Assembly: GCF_014529535.1 (NCBI RefSeq)
Contig: NW_023503493.1
Coordinates: 10,262,001 to 10,326,000 of the forward strand
Reading direction: 5' to 3'
Origin: Bradysia coprophila
Taxonomy: Eukaryota; Arthropoda; Insecta; Diptera; Sciaridae
DNA: 64,000 bases
The translations under genes and the position numbers were made by a program. The notes beneath the pieces are model-generated. The model was not told the DNA's origin and searched no databases. It saw only the letters and a list, made by a program, of their open reading frames with translations. Below, one piece after another: positions 9,757-20,600 of this stretch; positions within the stretch are counted from its first letter, which is position 1; each line of letters opens with the position of its first letter.

Positions 9757-11400
9757 TGATGTCACTTCATATTTGACTTTATCGTTGTTCCTTTGTAGAA
9801 ATAGCCAATTTTTCAATTTTATTCCCACGCTGACCACCTGCTGCACTAATACAGACCTTCTCGTTTCAGTTCATATAACTTAGGCCCTCATCACTTGTCA
9901 GCATTACAAACATAATACCACTGGTGTCCTCGATTGTACTTCGTTGTCAGCCTATTTAAATCCGCTTCTAAACGTACGTCTCTCTTTACTCCTTTGATTT
10001 TGTTCCTAGTAATATTCATTTAAAGCTGCTTGTCTATCTTTGATCAGTCTTTCTTTCTTTCGGTCTATCATCAGTCTTCGAGATTTGCTGTTAAATGTCC
10101 ACTCGATAAAGATTTTCCAAATCTAATCCGATATTTTCACACGTTTCTCAACAATCAATTTGTTACAACGACAAAAGAACATAATTTTAACTATCTCAAT
10201 CACCATTCAAGCGTAGCAGCTTATGGTATAAGATTTATATGTGCCGAAACCGTTGAATGCACCACAATTCGTCCCCATTCACCAGAAATTGTACGAGAGC
10301 AAAGCGGATGTGGATATACAAAAGTAAACATTTCAAGATGAATGCTACATTTTCTCTTATGTGTGGCTACATTTCATGGAAAGAATGGAATGAATGTGTG
10401 TCTCGTTTGTTTGTGTGTTTACAAAAAATCTTCCAAAACCCAGCCGGAAATAGAGAGACGTATACACACAATACCAACCAAATCAAAACCAAACCGAATC
10501 CGAATTTCCGAAAGCAAACTTTTGTTTACGGAGAATACACACACCCAGAGTAAACGTACTAAATCCAAAATAATGTCGAAGTCATAAGTCCTTAAATGTG
10601 GTCCCCTATCCGAATATTGAATATAAAAAACAACCAGCCATAAAAACGTTGTCGTACACACACACACAGAGAGAGAGAGAGGACGTTAACCGAAAAGTTA
10701 GTTGTACGTACAATATGGGAGCTTCACCGATAATGTCTATCATTCAACAGACTATCCGAAAAAGAGACAGAAACGGATCTAAGTGGAAAGCGGAAGTGGT
10801 TGTTAGAATTTAATAAAATCTAATTACCCGGTACCCTATATTTTGACCTTCGTATAGGCTTCAAGAAGCGAAAGAAATGGAGAAAAGGATGTGGGTATTG
10901 GATGAGTGTGGCTTTACCAGAAAAAAATATGTTTGGACATGAAATAGTTGTCTGTATCGTATTTATGTTATGCGTATACTTCGAGGCGTCGCTTGTGATG
11001 TGGATACTGTGGAGTGGATGTTGTTTTGATGTGTACATACATATACACATAGAATGCGATTGTGGTTGAAGTATTTATGATTTTTATTGGGGAGATAAGA
11101 GTATTTTAGGATATTAGTATTTATTGCGATTTTCTCTCTGTTGTATGTTTTTTACTGTTTGGTTATAAGAAGTCTATAAGTGAAATGTGAAGTATGTTAC
11201 GACATTGTTTGACTATTTATGGTATGATTTCAATGAACTTTTATTACATTTGGGGGAGACGGGTTTTTTTTTCTCTCGGTATAGGTACGATGTTTGAGAA
11301 ATTTGTTCACATTTTGTACAGATGAATATTTGCGGTTTTGTAGGGTTGAGGCTTTCGTATTTTTTTTTTTAAATCAACCGGTATTGAAAGGTTTTTGATT
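9757..11400. other. Non-coding stretch with a microsatellite
   Basis: No supported gene. The overlapping open frames between 10030 and 10670 are mutually antisense and of low complexity. A (CA)n(GA)n microsatellite is at 10656-10682. The rest is AT-rich. Confidence 0.4.
10656..10682. repeat. (CA)n(GA)n microsatellite
   Basis: Seven or so CA units run directly into seven or so GA units. It is a simple compound dinucleotide repeat. Confidence 0.9.
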
Positions 11401-11419
11401 AACTTAAATGACTGTTTTC

Positions 11420-11680
11420 ACAACGAGATGAGTTAGTAATATTACTACCTGATGAACATCATGCGTTACTACTGCACTGCTTGGTGAATTTCACGTGGTA
11501 CTAGAGGCGCTGATCGCCGCCGAAAAAAAAATGACCGACGCACGACTCTAAATGGTACTAATATTACTACCTCACGAATTCCGTGCATTAGTAATATTAC
11601 TACTTCATGACTTTCATCCAACCACAAATTTCATGTGGTTGGTATTACGATGATACGTAGCACTAATGCACAGGTAGTTT
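11420..11680. repeat. Cluster of TAGTAATATTACTA palindromes
   Basis: The self-complementary word AGTAATATTACT occurs near 11432 and 11590, with a shorter form, ACTAATATTACTACC, near 11558. Inverted copies of CCACATGAAATT-like sequence lie around them (ACAAATTTCATGTGGTTGG near 11624). This suggests the remains of a palindromic element. No gene was seen. Confidence 0.4.
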
Positions 11681-12994
11681 TCGATTGTACACAAAAAATG
11701 GCTTCTGTACACAAAGTGTGACCTTTGTATGCGTAGGGAACGTCAGATTGTTCGTATCGAACAGAAACGGAATGTCCAACGCAGACGAAAACATAAGCGA
11801 CTTTTCTTTGGGACTATGTCGAAGATACATCGACATGAATCATGAGTAGAACACTTCTTCCACAACGAACAGTACTTTGGCAGAAAATTGCCAGCGAATC
11901 TCAATTTACGAAAGTTTGTCAAAAATCCTTTCGAACATCTAATTACTCCACCTCTCAACTTCTTTTCAAACAGGATAATCGACATTATGGTATTCTTTAA
12001 CGCAAATTCAATGATTCATATTCTTTTGATGCCATTCTACATCCTATTATACACGTTGTATACCTCTATCTGGAGATACATGTTAGGCTTGTTTTACTCA
12101 AAACGACATTTACGCACAAACATAAAACGACAAGAGGAAAATATGTTTTGATCATTAATTCAATTTCAATTTAAATATATTTTCCGTCTGTGTCTCATTA
12201 GGTGAATGCGGATGCGAGGTTCAATTACGCCTTGTTTGTACAACGAATACAATTTTTAACGATTAATGATGGAATTAATAAAATTTTATGTTTGGCGCTA
12301 GCATCATCAGTTGCCTGGCTGCCTCTTAATGGTTTAATGATATCCGTACATTACATACGTTAATTTATTCCATTCAATATTCATAAATCGGATAATTACT
12401 GCGTTATTGTGATGCTTTTTCTATACAACGTTTTAAATTCTGATGATTAGTGAAAAGTAAAACACGAAGTCGGAATGATTCTCCAAGTGATTCTCTTTTG
12501 GGAAATCTTTTTTTGTCAGCAAAATTATTCTTTTCTTCCTGTAGTACCAAAACCGTCACATTCACTCACCAAATTTAGTATCGAAAGAGCAACATTCTCC
12601 CCTACCTTTTTCTCTCAATTTTCATTCCCGCTTATGTCATTTTCGATCCTATCTTTATTCTTTCCCAGATGTGTCATGTGATATAATGAAGTCAATTTAA
12701 ACACAAATCCAGCAATTTATTGTGTGAACTGCAATAACATGCACGAATTTTATGTTCAATATTCATTCTGTATTAATATTGAGCGTTGCTTCGCTACATT
12801 TCGAATTTCGAAGCGTATTAAATATGATTTTTTTTGTTATAAAGATGCATTAAATGATAATGCTACGCGCGTATGCATTAATTGATATTGCTACGCGCTG
12901 AACGAATAATGCTGTACGGTCAGCAAATGTAAACAACGACATTAAATTTTTGTATGTTGTTTTGTTCGGAATGTGACTTTGGTACTCCAGGAAG
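11681..12994. other. Non-coding stretch
   Basis: AT-rich sequence without a supported gene. The GCTACGCGCG and GCTACGCGCT segments near 12862 and 12891 are GC islands next to the foldback-like region that follows. Confidence 0.35.
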
Positions 12995-13117
12995 AAAAAT
13001 AGTATACATACCACGGATCAAAAAGGTGTGTTTTAGACCACGGTGTTGAAAACGTCCAGGGATGGAGCGACGCGAAGCGGACCTTTTTGATCCTTGGTAT
13101 GTAACATACTATTTTTT
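12995..13117. repeat. Inverted repeat at the left edge of the foldback-like region
   Basis: The arms read ATACATACCACGGATCAAAA (left) and the near-inverse TTTTTGATCCTTGGTATGTA (right), about 35 bp each including AATAGTAT/ATACTATTTTT extensions. The loop holds GGAGCGACGCGAAGCGGACC, a GC-rich motif also seen in GAGCGAAGCGGAG near 13897. Confidence 0.65.
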
Positions 13118-13510
13118 GCAGCAAAATTATTTTTTTTATCAGCAAATGTATTCTTTTAGTTCAGCAAATTTATTGCTATTGTGACCAAATTTAATTCTTC
13201 GTCTGCAAATTTATTTTTTTGAAGCAGCAAATTTAATCTTATTTTGTCAGCACATTTATTTTTTTGCAATCTGCAAAATTAAATATTTTTTTAGCTGTTT
13301 TTTAGCAGCAAATTTATTTATTTCTATCAGCAAAGTTAATACTTTTGTCAACAAATTTATTTATTCGTCATCAGCAAAATTAATTGTTTATTTTAGCTAT
13401 TTTTTAACAGCAATTCTATTGATTTGCAACAGCAAATTTATTCTACTTTTGTCAGCAGATTTATTTCTTGTCATAAGCAAAATTAATTGTTTATTTTAGC
13501 TATTTTTTAT
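13117..13510 (+). repeat. Array of about 16 CAGCAAATTTATT-like motifs
   Basis: Sixteen variants of CAGCAAATTTATT (also CAGCAAAATTAAT, CTGCAAATTTATT, AAGCAAAATTAAT) are spaced about 20-30 bp apart by T-rich filler. The same motif appears in the opposite orientation about 16 times at 14388-14782, so the two arrays form the arms of a foldback-like structure. It is not CRISPR-like, because the repeats are short, variable and irregularly spaced. Confidence 0.75.
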
Positions 13511-14387
13511 CTATTTTTGGTGAAATGGATTCTTTTCGTCACTAGTGGTGAAATGGACACCAAAACCCAATGCTTATCGAGCAACACCTCTAACCATTCG
13601 GCTATTGAGATATATAATCGCAGTGTAACAATTTTCAAAAGTTCATTTTTCGCAGCTGGTTGCAGAAAACGTTGTATGCAACACGTTGTGAAAGTGGTAG
13701 TTTTTGTCACATGCTTCGCTCGCTTCGCACGTTTGATAACATTACATCTAGTGACACAAACTATTTCACGTCTTACGTCAACGTAAATAGTTATTGACAC
13801 TACACGGACAATTCATTTCTTTTTACGAAATGGATACCAATTTTCATTGCACTTAAAAAGCGTTTTAACACGCCGAGCGATCCGGCCCATTGCCCCGGAG
13901 CGAAGCGGAGGGCCGCAATGCGAGCCGGGCGCCGGAACGGTGTCGGTAACTTAGGAGTTAATTTTTTTTTTCTCGCATCGTCTAATAATTAGTCTGTGTA
14001 ATTCATTGCCCATAAAGAGCGTTTTAACACGCCGAGCGATCCGTAAACTTAGTTAAAGTGAAATTATTATGAAAGGTGTGCATCCTAGAAATTCGCATAG
14101 CGAAATTACGAAGCCCCATTCAAATCGAGGGATAAATGCTTTTTTAGGCACTAGGTGTGTAGATTGTCACTCGATACCGCAGGTCGAGCGTGACAATACA
14201 CATCGTGTGCCTAAAAGATCTATCACCGAGTTGTGTACAACGTTTTTCGCAATAAAGGCAACGGAAAGTTCTACTTTTCGTCGCTTGTTGAGTTGACGTT
14301 TTCGTGTTAGTGGTGTTAGTGATATAATTTTATATGTCCTACTGCGGGACATATGCTGATTGAAGATAGTAATTTTCCTACTTATAA
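13511..14387. repeat. Centre of the foldback-like region
   Basis: Between the two motif arrays is GC-richer sequence. It includes a 28-30 bp direct repeat (GCGTTTTAACACGCCGAGCG) near 13858 and 14019, a GC island at about 13880-13935 with GGAGCGAAGCGGAGGGCCGC, several GAAATGGA-type words, and a long stem-loop at 14144-14214. The open frames here are short and antisense to each other, and I see no transposase motif. Confidence 0.5.
14144..14214. repeat. Stem-loop of about 30-bp arms
   Basis: TTAGGCACTAGGTGTGT pairs with ACACATCGTGTGCCTAA, and the stem continues through GATTGTCACTCGA opposite TCGAGCGTGACAAT around a short loop. It lies inside the foldback centre, and transcription would give a hairpin of pre-miRNA size. 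There is no evidence of expression. Confidence 0.6.
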
Positions 14388-14782
14388 AAAATTAAATTTG
14401 CAATTGAAACACTAATAAATTTGCTGACAAAAAGCAATAACTTCGAGGTATAAATTTTGCTGTTCGAAGGCATTAAAAGTGCATATTACAAAACAATAAA
14501 TTTGCTGACTACAAAGTAATAAATTTGCTGCCAGGGATTTGCTGCAAAAGAATTATTCAGTCAGTCAGTAATATTGCTGCTCAGAAAGCAATAAAGATGC
14601 TGTTCGAGTACTAATAAGTTTGCTGAAAATAAGACTAATTTTGCTGATACAAAACACTAAATTTGCTGATAAAAAAGATTAAATTTGCTGCTAAAAAAAT
14701 AAATTTGCAGAAAAAAAGAATAAATTTGCTGATGAAATAAATAATTTTGCTACTAAAAGAATAAATTTGCTGACAAAAAAAT
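14388..14782 (-). repeat. Opposed array of about 16 AATAAATTTGCTG-like motifs
   Basis: This is the reverse-complement motif of the array at 13117-13510: AATAAATTTGCTG, ATTAAATTTGCTG, ACTAATTTTGCTG and AATAAGTTTGCTG, about 16 copies with A-rich spacers. Together the two arrays form an inverted pair spanning about 1.67 kb, as in foldback elements whose long ends are built from short tandem units. Confidence 0.75.
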
Positions 14783-14935
14783 AGATGCCATTCTCTTTTC
14801 AATTTTGTATTCACTTTCAGATTTCGCTGTGGTGAAATATATTAATCGACGAATGTGGTTTTTCCATTGATCCACGTTGATATTTTGGGACAATATTCCA
14901 CAAAAGTAAACTTTCAGAGTTTTATGACGGTTTTG

Positions 14936-15123
14936 CCGAGGGGGAGCGCACTGAAAAGAGTTGCAATCTAAAAAAAAGAGTTGCGAAAGAGTTGCAGGCA
15001 AAAATAAAGAGTTGCAAAGGAATTTCACGCGGAAAAAAAGAGTTGCGAAAGAGTTGCATGCAAAAATAAAGAGTTGCAAATGAGTTGCAAAAAGAGTTGC
15101 AAATTCAGTGCGGTCCCCCTCGG
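14936..15123. mobile_element. Small inverted-repeat element filled with AAGAGTTGC copies
   Basis: The left end CCGAGGGGGAGCGCACTGAA and right end TTCAGTGCGGTCCCCCTCGG are near-perfect inverted repeats of 20 bp. The interior has about nine copies of AAAGAGTTGC in one orientation, with a longer unit (AAAGAGTTGCGAAAGAGTTGC followed by ATGCAAAAATAAAG or a variant) repeated twice. I could not find a clear target duplication, so the superfamily is unassigned. Confidence 0.65.
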
Positions 15124-17475
15124 GCTTTGACAACATTCCTTTTTCGTTTATTTTTCCTTAATTTCTATAAGTTGCCTTACATTTTGAAGCTGTAAATTCA
15201 ACATCTGAAAAGCGACTTAAAGAACACATACGTTCATATAAATCTAGTACTTCAAGGCCAACATAATTAAGATGAATGCTCAATGGTATTTGTGTGAAGT
15301 CTGTATATTTGGGATGGTTCACTATGTGGTAACGGTCAGATTAATTCCTAAATATAAAGCCTCGATTTAAAGGAGTGTCGAATGAACCAAGGTTTATAGG
15401 AAGAGTCAGCGAAAGATCATTGAAATTGGCGCTATTCTGGATGAGACAATTTTTGAGTCTTCCCATACACATGAAGTATGGATGAAATGTCTTTCCAAGA
15501 AACACTGGAAATAGTATCCCAAATTATAACTACTCATCTTCAATTGATCTAGAAAAAACTTAAATTAGGACATACATGACTTTCCAAGGACATATCATAT
15601 GGATCATGGCCGACCAGCTGAAATCGGAAGTACTTGAATATAGCATTCGAATAACATTTCATTTATGAAAAATGGATTGGAAATTGCCAGAGAAAACAGC
15701 TTTAAAGTTCGTAAATTTTCCCAGATCCTTTTTGGGGGAAACCTTATACCGACCCTATTCCGACTCCACCAAAAGAGAGTTATTCCATGAAATATGAAAG
15801 TTTTTGCTCCACAACTTTTAATAGCAAACAACATCGAATTAAAGAAAAATCTTAAAGAAGTTTAGACGCACGGAACCATTTCTTTTTTGACACAAGAACA
15901 TGGACTATCATACCAATCAAGGAATAAAAAGTTTATGAAGATCGGTTAAATTTAGAAATATGATCCTCGAAATGAGACTAAGGTTCTAAATTTTTCGCCA
16001 AGCTTGTAGTTGAAGACTGACGACTTAATCGTATTGAAGAATCGAAAAGAATGTTGCATAACATACCTCACAACTTGACTAATAAAAATAATGAGTCGTA
16101 TTTAATGTCGTTAGCCAATCATATGTTTAAACAACAACGTGATATTTAATAGAGCGTGTGCGATTTTGAGAAAAAAGTTTCATATTTTAATAAAAAGAAG
16201 ATTTACCATGAAAACCATTGAAAAAAATATTTAATTTTTTTTATAGAAATTATTAAAAAATATTGTTGCCATCCCGATGCCATCCCACTTATTAGAATCT
16301 TAGTAAGAATCCAATTAGAATGAATTAGAATGGTTCGGATATCCTTTTATTTTCATTCAAATTACAGCTTTTAAAGTGAGATATAAAATCAAGCAGACAT
16401 TTTTCAGATATTCTGTTTACACTTTTGTTCTACAGAATAATAATCTACATCAATTAAAAATAAATTATTTATACTGCACACGGTCTATTCCGAAAACAGA
16501 TAATTACCTATACTGACTTCATAACCCAAACTACACAAAAAAGAGCATTCCCAACACCTGCGTTCGACATATTTATTCATTGCATTAGTATGGTCAAATG
16601 AGTTATAATCAAATTTAACCGGAACTGAAAGTTAAATTTACTAAAATTTCCGAAAAAAAATATTTTTACAAAAAATCATTTCGTTCAAACGGATAAAATT
16701 TATCGAACATTTTGCACAATTTGTCCGATCGATGTGCGAGAATAATTTCAGCTAGTACGTATGAGTATAGATGCACCGTCGGTCGGTCATTTAATAACTT
16801 GCACATCTGGTGCATCCACAATCCACATTGATGGGAAAATCCCAGGACATTGCATTAAATTCAATAAAATAACATTTTATACGAAATATCGGTAATGTAT
16901 TAGCCTTCCAGATGGTAGCACAGTTTACTTTGTTTTTTTCTTCGTTGGTCGTTTTTCTTCCTCTTCTTCTTCTTTGTCTTATTTATTTCAGTTTTTTGAA
17001 TTTAGAACATCGAGAACATTATTATAATACAAATATATTAAATTTCTCACATATCACATTATACATATTGTAAGAAAACAGGGCAGGAGCTGGCATTTAT
17101 TCCGAGGGGGAGCTTCGGTCGTCTCTCAGTTTGTTTCCCAAAGCTTAGGTTGAAACTTTTTTTTTTCTATATTTGTAAGGTCTCACGCCTGAATGTTGAA
17201 AAAGTGCTTAGAGCTCTTATCGCAAACCTTTCAAATTCAAATCACTTGAGCTACATAAAGTGCTTCCACCAAGCTTACAACAGGTGAATCCAAATGAAGA
17301 GAGAATAATTTGGAGTGGATATTTATCACTATCAGGTACTGATCAGCAAAAGTATTTGTTTACCGGGGGCGGCAATAGGAAATCCCAAGAAGTACAAGAG
17401 CGAAGTTTTGCAACCGGAGCGGAGCCAGGGTGACGAATCGCTTGATAAAGACGATTAACACATTGAAATTAATTG
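15124..17475. other. Long non-coding stretch
   Basis: AT-rich sequence in which I recognise no gene, RNA or element. There are long A and T runs near 16230 and 17158. Open frames stay below 80 codons and show no protein-like features. Confidence 0.4.
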
Positions 17476-17635
17476 CGGCTTGCCAACTTTCGGCACCCTG
17501 GACTTAAATAGTCGAGGAATGCCTCCAAATAAATTTCTAAAAATCCAAAACTGAATTCTAGATTTTTAGACATTTATTAGGAGGTATTCCACGACTATTT
17601 AAGTAAAGTCCAGGGTGTCGAAAGTTGACAAGCCG
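17476..17635. repeat. Hairpin element with arms of about 55 bp
   Basis: The left arm CGGCTTGCCAACTTTCGGCA continues through CCCTGGACTTAAATAGTCG. The right arm is its near-inverse, CGACTATTTAAGTAAAGTCC through GTTGACAAGCCG. The loop is AT-rich. This is probably a small MITE or solo hairpin, with no coding capacity. Confidence 0.65.
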
Positions 17636-20600
17636 TATCTTATTTTCGTCCAGAGGTGAACACCTTTAACCCTATGTGCGAGGTGTGATTAACCGTTTTT
17701 ACCACGAATCAAAAACAAGGTGGTTCGAGGGAAAAATATCTTCCAAAACAAGAGGTGACAAAAGAGACATTTTCTCCTCCGAACTGTCATCAGACGAAGT
17801 GTCAACAATACATCGTTTTTCTCATTGTCTTTTTAGTGTAGAAAATGTTCTAATGGAGGAGTCCACAGTATTGATTCTGCTTGTTTAGGGAAGGGAAACA
17901 TTTTGATTGATCAATGTAAGTCGTTAATTTACGACAAGCTTAGCTTGATCACGTCGAATATTTTCTTTTTCAAATCAATATAATGGTCAGCGCTGGTGAT
18001 GTTTTCATAGTACATCCAAACAACACCCGCATGTCATTACGCCCCTGGCAAACAAAGAATGTATGGGTTATGAGAAGAAAATGGAGCTTTAGAAAAGGAT
18101 TATATTAGAACATTCAAGAGGGGCTTTGCAATTTATAAGTGGAACATATACATTTCTAAGTTAAGAGCTTCGTTTATGTATTATATGGAGCGATATATTT
18201 ATTTTCCGAGTAAATTTTATTTTTGTTTTAAGCTTTCGGAGCATTTCATAAAATACGAACCAAAAAAAAAGAAGAGAAACGAAATTTAGGGTATGTACAA
18301 TAACGTTCCTAATAAAATTAAATTTATTTTTTGTTATGAAATTTGTTTCACATTTCGGTTACGAAACATTTATGTTAAATAAACGATAGACGAGACGGAG
18401 GAAAAAAGCCTTAATCATAACAAAAAAAAAATAATTTCGCAAAACATTCAATATCCATAAAGTTTTCCAATTTAATAAAAGTTGCACCACTGTTCCAGTT
18501 TTGAATTATTTTCGCGGTGGCGCTTCCAGCTAAAACATTTTGTTTAATATTTGCATTTGGGTTTAGTCGCTGGATCGAACGAATTTGATGAATTAATTCA
18601 ACTATTTATTTAACTATGTCAATACGTTTTGAATTATGGAATTTTGTTCAGAAGTTTCGGTTTCAGTGAGTATCAATGAAAATAACAAAAAGAAAAAGGT
18701 TTTAGAATACAGTGGCAAGGGATCCAGGGAAGTTACTGAAGTTCATGTGGTCACTTTACCCATAAAGTGTCTGTAGTAGAGAAACGATGCAAGGTGGTGC
18801 TCCCCATCTGTGGAGTCATCACAGCATCAGCATCACCTGTTATCATTCCTTTGACCTACAGACTCCGTTTCGTCAGCCTATACTCAAAATTTACTATTTA
18901 CAGTCCATATAATTCCTGTGAAACTGTTGGAACTGTTAAGTGCGCTAAAGTACCGAAAATTCTGTGATTAAGAGGGAATGCATCATTACTGTTGGTATGA
19001 CAGTATGACAACTCATCGATTACTCGGATCGTATGCACTTTTTTGATGTCTGGCAACACTGAATCGTGAGCATCATTTTTCGATAGCATCATTTTTCCAA
19101 GGCTGTAAACTTTGGGGAGGTCACGCAGATACAGATACGGGGGTGACACACCACAGCTGACGATGAAATGGCGGATTTCATACAAAAATTCACCTACTTT
19201 GACGATTCTCGTCGCCATGACGAATGGTGAATTTTCTTTATATGTAAAATCTTCAGAAGTGGTGTGTTCCCGCGTATCTAATAAAATGGCGACCTGCGTG
19301 ACCTTCCCAAAGTTTACAGCCTTGGTGTTTCCAGTCTATGATATTTTGAATTAGAATATTCAAATTTTGCGCCAAAATATCATAAACTGGGAAGCACTTA
19401 ATTATCTGGGTTCGTCGATGACATTTAAAACTCGGATAAATCTAAAATTGTGTTTTCTCAAGATGAACAACCTGTAAAATAGGGAGAATGAATCTACGTA
19501 TATTTTTCAAAGCTAAATTTATGTTAAAACAAGGTGTACAGCCCGTTACCTGAAAATGTAAGGTCAGGTCAGGTCTGACAACTTAACTTGACAATTATCT
19601 GTTTAGTCCGGTTTAGCCTGATTTTTTCTTGCTTTGCGCAATGGATAATGGAAACAAGCCTATGTTGCACAATCAAGCGGATTTGTTTTACCTCGGATAC
19701 ATCAAAATTATTGTAAAATTGTTTGGACAGAAGGTTTAAAATAACAATCTCAAAATTAAGGTGAGGTCAGGATAAAGTCAATTTCCTCAACCCGACCTGG
19801 CGCAAGCCCTAAACCAAACTGTTGAAGTAATAGATTTTGCATCAAACACTTATGTAGAAGAAAGTACTGGGTTATTGCTTTGCTTGACCGTACTGTCGAA
19901 GGAAAACTGTGAATTAAACTGTATCACGTCTCCACATGATTTCTATTATCAAAACATTCAAATCTTTCCATCTTCTATTGAACAACGTGTGTGAACTTAA
20001 ATTTGTAAGAGACAATGGCGATCGTTACTTCAAAATGATGATGATGATGGTAATTTGAAAAGAACGAAAAAATCTGGCTCAAAATTTACTGGAATTCATT
20101 AAATCTTTTCCGAACACAAAAGCCTCTGCATCAGATAAATTACAAATATTACCTGCTCGGTGTAACGTTCTACTCCACATAACATAATGTAAAATGTGAA
20201 GGCATATCAATTCGACCTTTATTACCACCTTCTTTAGTATTCGAAATGAGATTATGTAGCACAAAAACATTTCATATTTACCATAAAGCCGTACTATACA
20301 TTCACGTATTACAGTCTGAGAAGAAACACAGTTTCATCGGTTGCAATCTTAGCTTAGTGCAATTTTGCATACGGACGATTGTGCGATTATGAATGTGTAC
20401 AATGTACATACAAGAGTTTTCGTTCTATGGAAATAAAATCTTTGTTCTTGTTGCACGACTTGCAAGGGTTATAATATGTGAAAGACGAACTTTAATTATT
20501 TAAATTGAATATAATGTAATGACGAGAGAAATATATTTACAATGTCTTAGCTTATGTGTATGGATCTGTGTTATAGCCATTTAACCCCTGCATGGATGGT

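Noticed and set aside
10030..10670. Overlapping plus- and minus-strand frames of about 80-100 codons
   Set aside because: They overlap in several frames and both strands, are low complexity and contain a microsatellite edge, so they are chance frames.
13117..13510. CRISPR-like look of regularly recurring motifs
   Set aside because: The repeats are short (about 13 bp), variable and irregularly spaced, the genome is eukaryotic, and the inverted partner array shows a foldback arrangement.
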